Shown: positions 32,673 to 41,368, counted from the stretch's first letter. The stretch: 64,000 nucleotides of DNA from SHVZ01 sp041906305 (GCA_041906305.1 JAYRJL010000004.1:389316-453315), one strand, 5' to 3'. The notes: generated by a model from the letters alone, not told the origin. A program made the numbers and translations.

Positions 32673-33710
32673 TCACTGGTCGGCGACGATCCGGGCGTCC
32701 GGGTATCCGGATTGAATGATGCTGGCGAGCGTCCGGTCGGCCTCTTCAACACTCGAGAACGGTCCGAAGTGCACGCGATAGAGAACTTGGTTGCGGATCG
32801 TCTTCGGCGCAACGGTTGCCCGGCCCACCGAAGCGAGGGCCGCCGAGACCCTCACGGCATTGTTGACGTTCGAGAAGGCGCCGGCCTGGATGTAGATATC
32901 CGTCGGCACCACCGGCACGGTGGTCACCACGGGCTGCACCGGCTGGAGGGCCGCGACCTGGCGTTCGGCCTGGGCCTTGGCGACCTCGGCCGTGACGCCG
33001 CCGGCGGGCGCGGCTGGGGGCGGAGGCGGCGGAACGGCAACCACGTTCGGAAGCGGCAGCGGCTGGACCGAAACCGAGGCGCGCGGCGAGGCGTTGGGCG
33101 CGTCCGGGCGGACCTGCACCGCGTCTGTCGCGATGTTGTCGGCCGAGGCCACGACCATCGCCGGCTCCGGCTGGCCGCGGGACATCGCGTCGGCGATCGC
33201 CCGGCTCTCGGTGGACAGGATCTGGACGCGGACCTTGGCGGTCCCCGTCTTCTCCATGCCGAGCAATTGTGCCGAGCGGCGCGAAAGATCGATGATGCGC
33301 CCGGCGGCGTAGGGGCCACGGTCGTTGATGCGCACGACCATCGAGCGGCCGTTGTCGAGATTCGTGACACGTACGAGGCTCGGCAACGGTAGCGTCCGAT
33401 GAGCCGCCGTCAGCTCGTTCATGTCGTAGATCTCGCCGTTGGCGGTCAGCTTGGCGTGAAAGGCCTCCCCGTACCAGGAGGCGATCCCGGTCTCGTCGTA
33501 GTCATAATCGACTTTAGGATAATACCAGACCCCATTGATCTGATAGGGTTCTCCGACCTTGTAATAACCCTTCGGAGAGGACGTCACCCCGGTCTTCTCG
33601 CCGACCGCCTTGGCGACGTGCGAGCCCAGCTGGATGCTGGAGCAGCCCGAGAGAACCAACGCCGTGGCGACCGTCCCCAGCAGAGAAAAGGACCGCTTAG
33701 TCCGCATCAT
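32673..33710 (-). CDS. rlpA: RlpA-like septal lytic transglycosylase lipoprotein
   Basis: Cleaves glycan strands lacking peptides and localises to division sites. The 345-residue protein has a lipobox LVLSGCSS (Cys near residue 23), a double-psi beta-barrel domain with GIASWYGEAFHAKLTANGE and the catalytic-type Asp in NDRGPYAAGRIIDLS, a Pro/Ala-rich linker, and a C-terminal SPOR domain (about 265-345) that binds denuded peptidoglycan. Typical length. It precedes dac and tmk on the same strand. Confidence 0.96.
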   Translation of the reverse strand: MMRTKRSFSLLGTVATALVLSGCSSIQLGSHVAKAVGEKTGVTSSPKGYYKVGEPYQINGVWYYPKVDYDYDETGIASWYGEAFHAKLTANGEIYDMNELTAAHRTLPLPSLVRVTNLDNGRSMVVRINDRGPYAAGRIIDLSRRSAQLLGMEKTGTAKVRVQILSTESRAIADAMSRGQPEPAMVVASADNIATDAVQVRPDAPNASPRASVSVQPLPLPNVVAVPPPPPPAAPAGGVTAEVAKAQAERQVAALQPVQPVVTTVPVVPTDIYIQAGAFSNVNNAVRVSAALASVGRATVAPKTIRNQVLYRVHFGPFSSVEEADRTLASIIQSGYPDARIVADQ

Positions 33711-33724
33711 CTTGGGGGCTGCTC

Positions 33725-33755
33725 AGTTAGTTCACCAATATTTGGTAATCTAACT
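33725..33755. repeat. Two-step hairpin between transglycosylase and rlpA
   Basis: Outer arms AGTTAG (33725-33730) and CTAACT (33750-33755), inner arms ACCAA (33734-33738) and TTGGT (33742-33746), separated by symmetric 3-nt internal loops and a TAT apical loop. The structure overlaps the transglycosylase stop codon and lies 15 nt before the rlpA start, so it could separate the two transcripts or tune rlpA expression. There is no T-run. Confidence 0.4.
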
Positions 33756-34721
33756 CCCGGAAATGCGGTCCGCAAGTTGTCCGACGGCAGTCGCGAAGTA
33801 GAGGGAGCGGTTCCAGCGCATGATCGTCTTGTAGTTCTGGTAGACGAGGTAGCTGGCGCCTTGCGCGCCGCCCGGCTGGATGACGGAGGCGATCAGGTCG
33901 CGGACCGGTAGTTCCCGCCCGTCGGCGCTCCGCACGCCAAGGCTCGCCCATTCGGTGAGAGGCTTTTCGACCTTGAGGTCGAGCTGGCTGCGGTCGAGCG
34001 AGGCCGGCACCTGGACCTGGCGCCCCCAGGTCTGGTCGCCCTGCCAGCCGCTCTTGGAGAGGTAGTTGGCGATCGAGGCGAAGACGTCGGGCTGCGAGCC
34101 CCAGAGATCCGGCTTGCCGTCGCCGTCGTGGTCGACGGCATAGGCCAGGAAGCTCGACGGCATGAACTGGCTCTGGCCCATCGCGCCGGCCCAGGATCCG
34201 CGCATGCGCTGCGGCTCGGCGAGGCCGCGGTCGACCATGCGGAGCGCGTTCAGAAGCTCGCCGCGGAAGAAATTGGCGCGGCGGCCGTCATAGGCGAGCG
34301 TCGCCAGGGCCGAGATGATCGGGAAGTCGCCGGTGATGCGGCCGAAGTCGGTCTCGATTCCCCAGAGCGCGACGATGAAGCGCGGCTGCACGCGGAACTT
34401 CGACGACACCTGCTCGAGCAGGTCCTTGTGAGTCACCAGCATCTGGCGGCCGGTATCGACGCGGCGGTCGTTGATCACCCGCTCGATGTACTGCTCGAAG
34501 GTAAGCGTCGTCTCCGGCTGGCGGCGGTCGAGCTCGATCACGCGGGGAATCGGGGCAACGCCGGCGAGCGAGCGGTCGAGCGTCTCGGGCTTGATCCCGC
34601 GCTCGACCGCTTCGGCGCGGAATTGCTTCAGCCATGTCGGAAAATCCACGTCGTTCGCCAGCGCGGCGAACGGCGACAGCATCGTGGCTGCGACGGCGAG
34701 TCGGAGAAGGGTTGCGCGCAT
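33750..34721 (-). CDS. Lytic murein transglycosylase (MltB-like)
   Basis: 323 residues. A signal peptide (LLRLAVAATMLSPFAALA) precedes the SLT_2 domain: FPTWLKQFRAEAVERGI start, ALWGIETDFGRITG near residue 112 (Glu is the catalytic acid), MGQSQFMPSSFLAYAVDHDGDG with the calcium-like Asp-rich loop, and a late NYKTIMRWNRSLYFATAV. There is no C-terminal peptidoglycan-binding domain, as is usual for the shorter alphaproteobacterial versions. I chose the ATG at 34721 since it opens the signal peptide. It begins the long rlpA-dac-tmk operon and is divergent from the hydroxyacid dehydrogenase gene. Confidence 0.94.
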   Translation of the reverse strand: MRATLLRLAVAATMLSPFAALANDVDFPTWLKQFRAEAVERGIKPETLDRSLAGVAPIPRVIELDRRQPETTLTFEQYIERVINDRRVDTGRQMLVTHKDLLEQVSSKFRVQPRFIVALWGIETDFGRITGDFPIISALATLAYDGRRANFFRGELLNALRMVDRGLAEPQRMRGSWAGAMGQSQFMPSSFLAYAVDHDGDGKPDLWGSQPDVFASIANYLSKSGWQGDQTWGRQVQVPASLDRSQLDLKVEKPLTEWASLGVRSADGRELPVRDLIASVIQPGGAQGASYLVYQNYKTIMRWNRSLYFATAVGQLADRISGS

Positions 34722-34800
34722 CGACGTTCCGGTTGCGAAAGCGTGGCGCCTGTATGGCACCATGGCCCGGCCCGCACAAGAACATCGGTAGAACCAGCTC

Positions 34801-35802
34801 ATGCCTCGCATCGTCCTCACGCATACGCGCACAGACCGCAGGGATAAGTACGGCGATGCCGCGGTCGCCGGACTCAACGCGCTGGGTAATCTCGTGGTTC
34901 ATGACGGCGACGCGCCGCTGACGGTGGACGAGCTGATCCGACTCGCCGCCGACGCCGATGTCATCGTGCTCGATCGCATGGTTCCGGGCGAGGCCCGGCT
35001 TTTCAAGGCATTGCCGAAGCTGGTCGCGATCCATCGGGCGGCGATGGACATCCGCAACATCGACATCGCCGCGGCCTCGGCCGAAGGCGTCCTGGTCACG
35101 CGCGCCGGACCTGGTTTCATCCCGGCAGTGACCGAGCTGATTCTCGGCCAGATGATCGACCTCGGCCGCGGCATGAGTCGCGATGTAATGGAATACCGCG
35201 CGGGCCGCGTGCCGCCGCAGCGCCAGGGCATCCAGCTCGCGGGCCGCACCGCCGGCATCGCCGGATTCGGGAATCTGGGGAAGCGCATGGCCGAGGTGCT
35301 CGCCTTCATGGGCATGCGGGTCCTGGTCTCCGATCCGCTCGCGAACATCCCCGCGCCGTTCGAGAAGGTGGAGCTCGACCGGCTCGCAGCGGAGTCGGAT
35401 TTCCTTCTCTGCCTCGTGATCCATTCGCCGAAGACCGAGAGGCTGATGAACGCCGAGGTCTTCCGGAAGATGAAGCCGACTGCGTTCTTCCTGAACCACT
35501 CGCGCGGCGGGCTCGTCGACGAGGACGATCTCAAGCGCGCGCTCGAAGAGAACTGGATCGCCGGTGCCGCCCTCGATGTCGGCCGCTCCCCGCCCGACGA
35601 CACGCCGCCGCTCGTGCTCGGCCGCCATCCCAAGGTGCTGGCGACGCCGCACCAGGGCGGCATGGTGCCGGAGTCGGTCTCCTCCCAGGCCCAGGACACG
35701 GTCGAGCAGGCGGCGGCCGTCCTCAGGGGCGAGATGCCCAAATACGCGGTGAATCCCGAGGCGGCGACGCGTCTCGCGCGCCTCCGGCGCTCTGGGGCAT
35801 AA
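34801..35802 (+). CDS. D-2-hydroxyacid dehydrogenase family protein, atypical active site
   Basis: 333 residues with the NAD-binding fold (GRTAGIAGFGNLGKRMAE, residues 145-162) and the FLNHSRGGLVDEDDL motif containing the conserved catalytic Arg near residue 238. The Glu that normally precedes the catalytic His (DVF-x-x-EP motif) is absent: the segment reads ALDVGRSPPDDTPP. The His of TPHQGG is kept. It may use a different relay, or act on another substrate. First gene of a plus-strand cluster with an RraA-like aldolase, a second dehydrogenase and an MFS carrier; 53 nt to the next gene. Divergent from the transglycosylase gene. Confidence 0.9.
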   Translation: MPRIVLTHTRTDRRDKYGDAAVAGLNALGNLVVHDGDAPLTVDELIRLAADADVIVLDRMVPGEARLFKALPKLVAIHRAAMDIRNIDIAAASAEGVLVTRAGPGFIPAVTELILGQMIDLGRGMSRDVMEYRAGRVPPQRQGIQLAGRTAGIAGFGNLGKRMAEVLAFMGMRVLVSDPLANIPAPFEKVELDRLAAESDFLLCLVIHSPKTERLMNAEVFRKMKPTAFFLNHSRGGLVDEDDLKRALEENWIAGAALDVGRSPPDDTPPLVLGRHPKVLATPHQGGMVPESVSSQAQDTVEQAAAVLRGEMPKYAVNPEAATRLARLRRSGA

Positions 35803-35855
35803 TGCCGGCCCTTCCCGCAACCCCTTCCCTTAAGTCCCCGCATTAAGGAGCTTCC

Positions 35856-36551
35856 ATGATCGGCGATCCGGTCGCACTCACCGTGCGGCGGCGCATCGAG
35901 CGCCCCTCCTCCGCCCTCGTCGCCAGGTTCCAAGGATTGCCGACGGGCTTCGTCACCGACGCGCTGAACGGGTCGGGCTCCATGCACTACCGGGTGAAGC
36001 CGATCGCGCCCGAGATGAGCTTCTGCGGAACTGCGGTGACCGCGTTCTGCTCGCCGATGGACAACCTCGCAGTCATGGCAGCCCTCGACTTCGTGCAGCC
36101 CGGCGACGTGATCGTCTGCGGGACACTCGGCCAGGAGGCTGCCGGCACCATCGGTGACCTGTGGGCGGCGGCGGCGAAGGCACGCGGCGTTGTCGCGCTG
36201 GTGACCGACGGCCTCGTTCGCGACGTGACCGGCCTGCTCAAGGTCGGCATGCCCGTCTTCGCCATCGGCCACAACCCGAACTCGGCCTTCAAGAACGGCC
36301 CCGGCACGATCAACCATACGATCGCCTGCGGCGGCGTGCCGGTCGGTCCCGGCGACATCGTCGTCGGCGACCGCGACGGCGTGGTGGTGGTGCCTCTGGC
36401 CCAGGCCGAGGCGATCGCGGCCCAGCTCGAGGTGGTCAAGAAGAAGGAAGCCGACACCGAGGCGAAGGTGCTCTCTCCGGCCGGCAAGACGATGTCGTTC
36501 TGGAGCGAGGACGGCGCCAAGGCGCGTGGCGGGGTCCGCTATGTCGACTGA
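35856..36551 (+). CDS. RraA-like aldolase (HMG/CHA aldolase type)
   Basis: 231 residues. GTLGQEAAGTIGDLWAAAAKARG (about 88-110) and VTDGLVRDV (about 116) form the RraA/HMG-aldolase signature; the conserved Arg-Asp and the phosphate/pyruvate loop are present. Such proteins are either RNase E inhibitors or class II pyruvate aldolases that cleave 4-hydroxy-4-methyl-2-oxoglutarate or 4-carboxy-4-hydroxy-2-oxoadipate. Between two hydroxyacid dehydrogenases, an aldolase role is much more likely. AAGGAG lies 5 nt before the ATG. Overlaps the next gene by 11 nt. Confidence 0.9.
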   Translation: MIGDPVALTVRRRIERPSSALVARFQGLPTGFVTDALNGSGSMHYRVKPIAPEMSFCGTAVTAFCSPMDNLAVMAALDFVQPGDVIVCGTLGQEAAGTIGDLWAAAAKARGVVALVTDGLVRDVTGLLKVGMPVFAIGHNPNSAFKNGPGTINHTIACGGVPVGPGDIVVGDRDGVVVVPLAQAEAIAAQLEVVKKKEADTEAKVLSPAGKTMSFWSEDGAKARGGVRYVD

Positions 36552-37524
36552 CGCCCCGCCGATCAAGGTCCTCTACTTCAACCATGGCGGCCAGGATCTC
36601 TACGACCTGGTGAAGGGCTCAGCGCAACCGGGCATCGAGGTCGTCACGCTCGAGACCGGCTCGGAGGAAGAGCGCCTCAGGAAGATCGTCGACTGCGACG
36701 CCGTGATCGTCGGCAGCTTCGCGCTCGAACGCCGGTTCATCGATGCCGCGCGCCGGCTCCGCTTCGTCCATCACCAGGGCGTCGGCTATCACGACACGGT
36801 CGACACGGCGGCGCTGCGCGAGCGCCAGATCGCGCTGGCGATCGCGCCCGGCGGCACCTCGATCGGCGTCGCCGAGCACACGATCATGCTGATGCTCGCG
36901 GTCGGCAAGCGGCTCGCCTTCATGGATGCCGAGATGCGGCGCGGCAAGTGGCACACCAACACGCTCCGCGCGGAGTCGCACCAGCTCACCGGTGCCACCG
37001 TCGGCATTGTCGGTCTCGGCCGCATCGGCAAGGAACTCGCCCGGATGCTGACCGTGTTCCGGACGACGACGCTCTATCACGACATCGTCGACATGCCGAA
37101 GGAGCTGGAACGCGAGCTCAAGGTGACGCGCGTCGGCCTCGACGAGTTGCTGACCCGAAGCGACGTGGTCACGCTGCACGTGCCGCTGACCAAGGACACC
37201 AAGCACCTGATCAACGCCGAGACGCTGAAGAAGATGAAGCGGGGCGCCTATCTCATCAACAACGCCCGCGGTCCCGTCGTCTCCGAGTCCGCCCTGATCG
37301 AGGCGCTGAAGAGCGGCCATCTCGGCGGCGCCGGCATGGATACCTACGAGGTCGAGCCGCCGCCCGGCATCACGCCGTTCGCCGAGTTCCGCAACGTCGT
37401 GCTGACCCCGCACCACGCGCCCGGCACGATCGAGTCGATGAAGCTGAAGATGAACGACATCTTCGCCAACATCGACCGCTTCCGCCGCGGCGAGGCGCTC
37501 GAAGACCGGATCGAGCTCGGCTGA
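36541..37524 (+). CDS. D-2-hydroxyacid dehydrogenase (phosphoglycerate dehydrogenase-like)
   Basis: 327 residues. The substrate domain starts IKVLYFNHGGQDL; the nucleotide fold is ATVGIVGLGRIGKELARML (near residue 157), then the catalytic Arg in NNARGPVVSES, Glu in DTYEVEP, and His in TPHHAPG. All three catalytic residues are present, unlike in the upstream paralogue. Substrate unknown. The ATG at 36541 overlaps the aldolase gene by 11 nt; an in-frame GTG 15 nt earlier is less likely. The MFS gene begins directly at the next base after its stop. Confidence 0.93.
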   Translation: MSTDAPPIKVLYFNHGGQDLYDLVKGSAQPGIEVVTLETGSEEERLRKIVDCDAVIVGSFALERRFIDAARRLRFVHHQGVGYHDTVDTAALRERQIALAIAPGGTSIGVAEHTIMLMLAVGKRLAFMDAEMRRGKWHTNTLRAESHQLTGATVGIVGLGRIGKELARMLTVFRTTTLYHDIVDMPKELERELKVTRVGLDELLTRSDVVTLHVPLTKDTKHLINAETLKKMKRGAYLINNARGPVVSESALIEALKSGHLGGAGMDTYEVEPPPGITPFAEFRNVVLTPHHAPGTIESMKLKMNDIFANIDRFRRGEALEDRIELG

Positions 37525-38760
37525 ATGGCCACCACGCCTGAGTCTCCGCTGTCGCGGATCGTGCTTCACGTCATGACGCCGTTCGCGGCGGGTTACGTCA
37601 TGGTCTGGCTTCTGCGCTCGGTGAATGCCGTCGTCGCCCCCGATCTCGTTCGCGATCTCGGGCTCACCGCATCGGGGCTCGGACTTCTCACCTCGGCCTA
37701 CTTCTTCACCTACGCGGCGATGCAGCTTCCGGTGGGGCTCCTCCTCGACCGGTTCGGGCCCCGACGCACCCAGTCGGGACTCTTCCTTTTCTCGGCGCTC
37801 GGCTGCCTCGGCTTCGCCGCCTCTCAGAACGAGCTGACCCTGACGCTGTCGCGAGCGCTGATCGGGGCGGGCCTGGCCGGCGGGCTTATGACCGGCTTCA
37901 AGACCGTGGCGCTGTGGTTCCCGCGGGACAAGGTGGCCATGGGCAATGGCTGCTACATGGCGGTCGGTGGGTTGGGCGCGGTGCTCGCGGCGACGCCGTC
38001 GAGCCTCCTGGTGCAGGAAATCGGCTGGCGCCCGGCCTTCGTGCTGTTCGGCGCGCTCACCTTTGCGACCGCGGCCCTCATCTACCTGGTGGTCCCGGAG
38101 CGCGGTGGTGGCGGCAATATCGAGACCTTCCCCGAGCAGCTGAGCGGCCTTGGCCGCGTCGTGCGCGACCGCGTCTTCTGGAAGGTGACGCCGATCGTCG
38201 CCACCTCCAACGCGACGGCGCTCGCGGTCCAGTCGTTGTGGCTCGGCCCCTGGCTCGTCGATGTCGGCGGCCTCACGCGCGGCGAAGCAGCAAACTACCT
38301 GATGGCCTGCTCGCTCGGCTTCGCCGTCGGTGTCGCCAGCGCCGGCTCTCTCATCAGCTGGCTCCGCCGCCATGGCATCGACACCCTGACCGTGCTCGCC
38401 TACGGAATCGTGCCGTTCCTGATCGTGCAGACCCTGATGGTCGCCGGCTGGGCGACCGACTTCCTGCTGCCGATCGCGATCGCCTACGGCCTCACCGGAC
38501 AGGTCGCGACCATGGCGCTCGCCAAGTACCCCGAGCATTTCGGCGTGGCTCTCGCCGGACGGGCCTCGACCGCGACCAACCTCGTCGCCTTCGTGCTCGC
38601 CTTCGCCTGCCAGTATGCGGTCGGCTGGATCATCGACTTCTGGCCGCCGGGACCGAACGGCGGCTATCACCCCGACGGCTACCGCGCCGCTTTCGCCGGC
38701 GCGCTCGCGATCCAGCTCGCAAGTTATCTCTGGTATCTCGGCTTCCGCGAGCGACGATAG
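37525..38760 (+). CDS. Major facilitator superfamily transporter
   Basis: 411 residues with 12 predicted membrane helices. The cytoplasmic loop after the second helix reads LLLDRFGPRRTQ (residue about 72, MFS motif A variant G-x-L-D-R-x-G-x-R-R). The N-terminal and C-terminal halves are separated by a charged loop near residue 200. The ATG at 37525 abuts the dehydrogenase stop (TGAATG). It is the obvious uptake carrier for the substrate of the preceding dehydrogenases and aldolase; acid or sugar-acid transport is an inference. hpnC starts 4 nt after its stop. Confidence 0.93.
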   Translation: MATTPESPLSRIVLHVMTPFAAGYVMVWLLRSVNAVVAPDLVRDLGLTASGLGLLTSAYFFTYAAMQLPVGLLLDRFGPRRTQSGLFLFSALGCLGFAASQNELTLTLSRALIGAGLAGGLMTGFKTVALWFPRDKVAMGNGCYMAVGGLGAVLAATPSSLLVQEIGWRPAFVLFGALTFATAALIYLVVPERGGGGNIETFPEQLSGLGRVVRDRVFWKVTPIVATSNATALAVQSLWLGPWLVDVGGLTRGEAANYLMACSLGFAVGVASAGSLISWLRRHGIDTLTVLAYGIVPFLIVQTLMVAGWATDFLLPIAIAYGLTGQVATMALAKYPEHFGVALAGRASTATNLVAFVLAFACQYAVGWIIDFWPPGPNGGYHPDGYRAAFAGALAIQLASYLWYLGFRERR

Positions 38761-38764
38761 GCCC

Positions 38765-39529
38765 ATGGAGCCGGCGACGTCCCAGGGGAAGTCGGAAGCG
38801 ACCGAGAACTTCCCGGTCGCCGCGCGCTTCCTGGCACCGGGACACCGCGCCGCGGTCATGGCGTTCTACCGCGCTGCCCGCGCCGCCGACGACGTCGCCG
38901 ACGATCCGGCCCTGCCCGCGGAAGAGAAGATCACGCGGCTGGACGCGCTCGCCGCGACCAACACGGATCCGCACCTCGCCCAGCTCCTCCAGGCATTCCG
39001 CCAGGACGCGGTCAAGAAGCGCTACCGGGACTGGAGCGAGCTCCTGCTCTACTGCCGTTTCTCGGCGGTGCCGGTCGGACGCTTCCTGCTCGACCTCCAT
39101 GGCGAAGGTCGAACCGCGCAACCTGCTTCGGACGCACTCTGCTCGGCCCTTCAGGTGCTGAACCACCTGCAGGACTGCGGCGAGGATTTCCGTGCGCTGG
39201 ACCGGGTCTACCTGCCGTCGGCCTGGATGGAGGCCGAAGGAGCGCAGGTCGCCGACCTTGGCGAGGTCCGGACACGACCGGCGCTGCGCCGGGTGCTGGA
39301 TCGCGCGCTCGACCGCGTCGACGAGCTTGTCCTTCAGGCCCGTCCTCTCTCCGGTCAGGTCGTCGATCGTCGCCTCGCGCTCCAAGCGGCGATCACGGTC
39401 GCCGTTGCCGAGCGACTGGCACGGAAGCTGAGGCGCGGTGATCCACTGGCCGTGCGGGTACGCCTGTCGAAGCCAGGCTACGCGATGACGTGCCTCACCG
39501 GTGGCATTCGCTGGCTCCTGCGCCGATGA
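38765..39529 (+). CDS. hpnC: Squalene synthase HpnC (hydroxysqualene synthase)
   Basis: 254 residues of the trans-isoprenyl-diphosphate synthase fold. ENFPVAARFLAPGHRAAVMAFY, the first Asp motif ADDVADD near residue 40 and the late LQDCGEDFRALDRVYLP (second Asp motif, about residue 139) identify the squalene/phytoene synthase family; the ENFPVA start is typical of HpnC. In the HpnCDE route it converts presqualene diphosphate to hydroxysqualene for hopanoid membrane lipids. It begins 4 nt after the MFS gene and overlaps hpnD by 4 nt. Confidence 0.93.
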   Translation: MEPATSQGKSEATENFPVAARFLAPGHRAAVMAFYRAARAADDVADDPALPAEEKITRLDALAATNTDPHLAQLLQAFRQDAVKKRYRDWSELLLYCRFSAVPVGRFLLDLHGEGRTAQPASDALCSALQVLNHLQDCGEDFRALDRVYLPSAWMEAEGAQVADLGEVRTRPALRRVLDRALDRVDELVLQARPLSGQVVDRRLALQAAITVAVAERLARKLRRGDPLAVRVRLSKPGYAMTCLTGGIRWLLRR

Positions 39530-40251
39530 ACGAGGCAAGGCGCAGCAGCTTCTATTGGGCTATGCGCCTGATGCCGACGGCGCAGCGGCGCGCGATCTTC
39601 GCGGTCTACGCGTGGTGTCGGACCGTCGACGACATCGCAGATGCCGATTTCCCGGCAGACACGAGGCTGGCAGGGCTCGCCTCGGCCCGGCGCGATCTCG
39701 ACCATGTCTTCGCCGGAGACGACACCGAGCTCGCCCGCGCCGCTCGCCGCCACGGACTCGAGCGCGCCTGGTTCGAGATGGTGCTCGATGGATGCGAGCG
39801 CGACGTCTCCGCCCCCTTGCACGCACCTGAGATGGAGATGCTCGAGCGGTACTGCCGTCAGGTCGCCGGCGCACCGGCCCGCATGGCGGTCGCGATCTTC
39901 GGCTGCGAGGACGAGGCGGCATCCGCCTTCGCCTTCGCTGGCGGCACCGCGCTGCAACTGACCAACATACTGCGCGACATCGACGAGGACGCCGCGCGCG
40001 GCCGCTGCTATCTGCCCCGCGAGGCGCTGGCGACATCGGATGCCCGGGCATGGCTCGCGGAGCAGGCGATCGTATTCTACGAGCGCGCCGAGGAGAGTGC
40101 CCGGCGGTCGGATCGGCGTCGGTTGTGGCCGGGTCTCGCGATGCTTCGGCTCTATCGTCGCCTCCTCGACCGGATGCCTTCCGACGAGCGCCCGCGTCTC
40201 GGTACCTTCGAGGCATTGGTCATCGTGCTCGCCTGTCGGTTCGGATGGTGA
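39526..40251 (+). CDS. hpnD: Presqualene diphosphate synthase HpnD
   Basis: 241 residues. SSFYWAMRLMPTAQRRAIFAVY followed by TVDDIAD (first Asp motif) and LTNILRDIDEDAARGRCYLP (second Asp motif near residue 144) are characteristic of HpnD, which condenses two farnesyl diphosphates to presqualene diphosphate. It is somewhat shorter than the usual 270-280 residues but both motifs are complete. ATGA overlaps hpnC, and the stop region GTGA overlaps the start of hpnE. Confidence 0.93.
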   Translation: MNEARRSSFYWAMRLMPTAQRRAIFAVYAWCRTVDDIADADFPADTRLAGLASARRDLDHVFAGDDTELARAARRHGLERAWFEMVLDGCERDVSAPLHAPEMEMLERYCRQVAGAPARMAVAIFGCEDEAASAFAFAGGTALQLTNILRDIDEDAARGRCYLPREALATSDARAWLAEQAIVFYERAEESARRSDRRRLWPGLAMLRLYRRLLDRMPSDERPRLGTFEALVIVLACRFGW

Positions 40252-41330
40252 TCCATGTCGTCGGCGCCGGCATTGCCGGCCTGAGCGCGGCGACCGCGCT
40301 TCTCGATGCCGGCGCCGACGTGCGCGTCCACGAGGCGGCACCGATGCCGGGCGGCCGTTGCCGCAGCTACGATGATCCCGAGATCGGCCGGCGGATCGAC
40401 ACCGGGACCCACCTCCTTCTCGGTGCGAACACGCGCGCGATCGCCTATCTCGACCGGATCGGTGCACGCGATCGCATGATCGAGATCGCGCCGGCCGCAT
40501 ATCCCTTCGTCGATCTCGCCAGCGACCGGCAATGGACGGTCCGCCCACCCTTCGGCGGACTCGCATCGGCGCTTCACCCGGTCGCGCTGGCGGCACTGAA
40601 CACCGAGCCCGAGGCAGCCTCGTGGCCGCTGCTGGCTGCGGTGTTCGGCCGGCTGCTCACCGAGCGGGCCTGCAGACCGTGGATCGCGTCGCGCGGCGTC
40701 GGCGACGCTCTGATCGATCCGGCTGCCGCTCGTCTCGGAGAGCGTCTCGTCCTGGGCCGTCGACTGACCGCGCTGGCCACCGACGGGACGACGGTCCGGT
40801 CGCTCGTCTTGGGTGGCGATCAGGTCTCTCTCGATGCCGGCGACCGGGTGATTCTCGCGATTCCGCCGCCCGCGGCTGCTTCGCTCATTCCCGATCTGGT
40901 CGTTCCCGCCGAGCATCGGGCGATCCTCAACGCCCATTTCCGCGTGCAGGAGATGGTCCCGGCACCGCGCCTGGTCGGCTGCGTCGGCGGTCTCGCGCAA
41001 TGGCTGCTGTGGCGCGGCGACGTGATCTCGGTGACCGTCAGCGCCGCCGATCGACTGCTCGCCGAGGGCCCGGAATCGCTCGCGCAGTTGCTCTGGCGCG
41101 AGGTTGCCAGCGCCTTTCGGCTCGATGGGAAGCAGCCGCCGTGTCGCGTCGTCAAGGAGCGGCGCGCGACGATCGCTGCGACGCCGGCGATGGAGCGCAG
41201 GCGTCCGACGACGCGCACGCGTTTCGCGAATCTCCTGCTCGCCGGAGACTGGATTCGCACGGGATTGCCGGCAACGATCGAGAGCGCGGTGCGCTCGGGC
41301 GAGGCAGCGGCACGCCTCGCGCTGGCATGA
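40245..41330 (+). CDS. hpnE: Hydroxysqualene dehydroxylase HpnE (FAD-dependent)
   Basis: 361 residues. IHVVGAGIAGLSAATAL at the start is the dinucleotide (FAD) fold of amine-oxidase-type flavoproteins, with APMPGGRCRSYDDPE and LLLAGDWIRTGLPATIES near the C-terminus, as in phytoene desaturase relatives. HpnE reduces hydroxysqualene to squalene, completing the HpnCDE route. The start is ATG 40245 or GTG 40248, both overlapping the hpnD stop. Shorter than usual (about 410-420), which I read as trimmed loops rather than truncation because both ends are present. Confidence 0.9.
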   Translation: MVIHVVGAGIAGLSAATALLDAGADVRVHEAAPMPGGRCRSYDDPEIGRRIDTGTHLLLGANTRAIAYLDRIGARDRMIEIAPAAYPFVDLASDRQWTVRPPFGGLASALHPVALAALNTEPEAASWPLLAAVFGRLLTERACRPWIASRGVGDALIDPAAARLGERLVLGRRLTALATDGTTVRSLVLGGDQVSLDAGDRVILAIPPPAAASLIPDLVVPAEHRAILNAHFRVQEMVPAPRLVGCVGGLAQWLLWRGDVISVTVSAADRLLAEGPESLAQLLWREVASAFRLDGKQPPCRVVKERRATIAATPAMERRRPTTRTRFANLLLAGDWIRTGLPATIESAVRSGEAAARLALA

Positions 41331-41339
41331 GTATAGGTC

Positions 41340-41368
41340 TTGGGGTACTGTAGTAAGTGAGCTCTAAA
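41340..41368 (+). promoter_or_regulatory. Candidate promoter of the PuuD-like gene
   Basis: TTGGGG (41340-41345) and TCTAAA (41363-41368) are separated by 17 nt and lie about 37 nt before the ATG at 41405. Matches to the sigma-70 consensus are moderate. The short gap after hpnE has no terminator, so read-through from the hpn operon is also possible. Confidence 0.3.
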
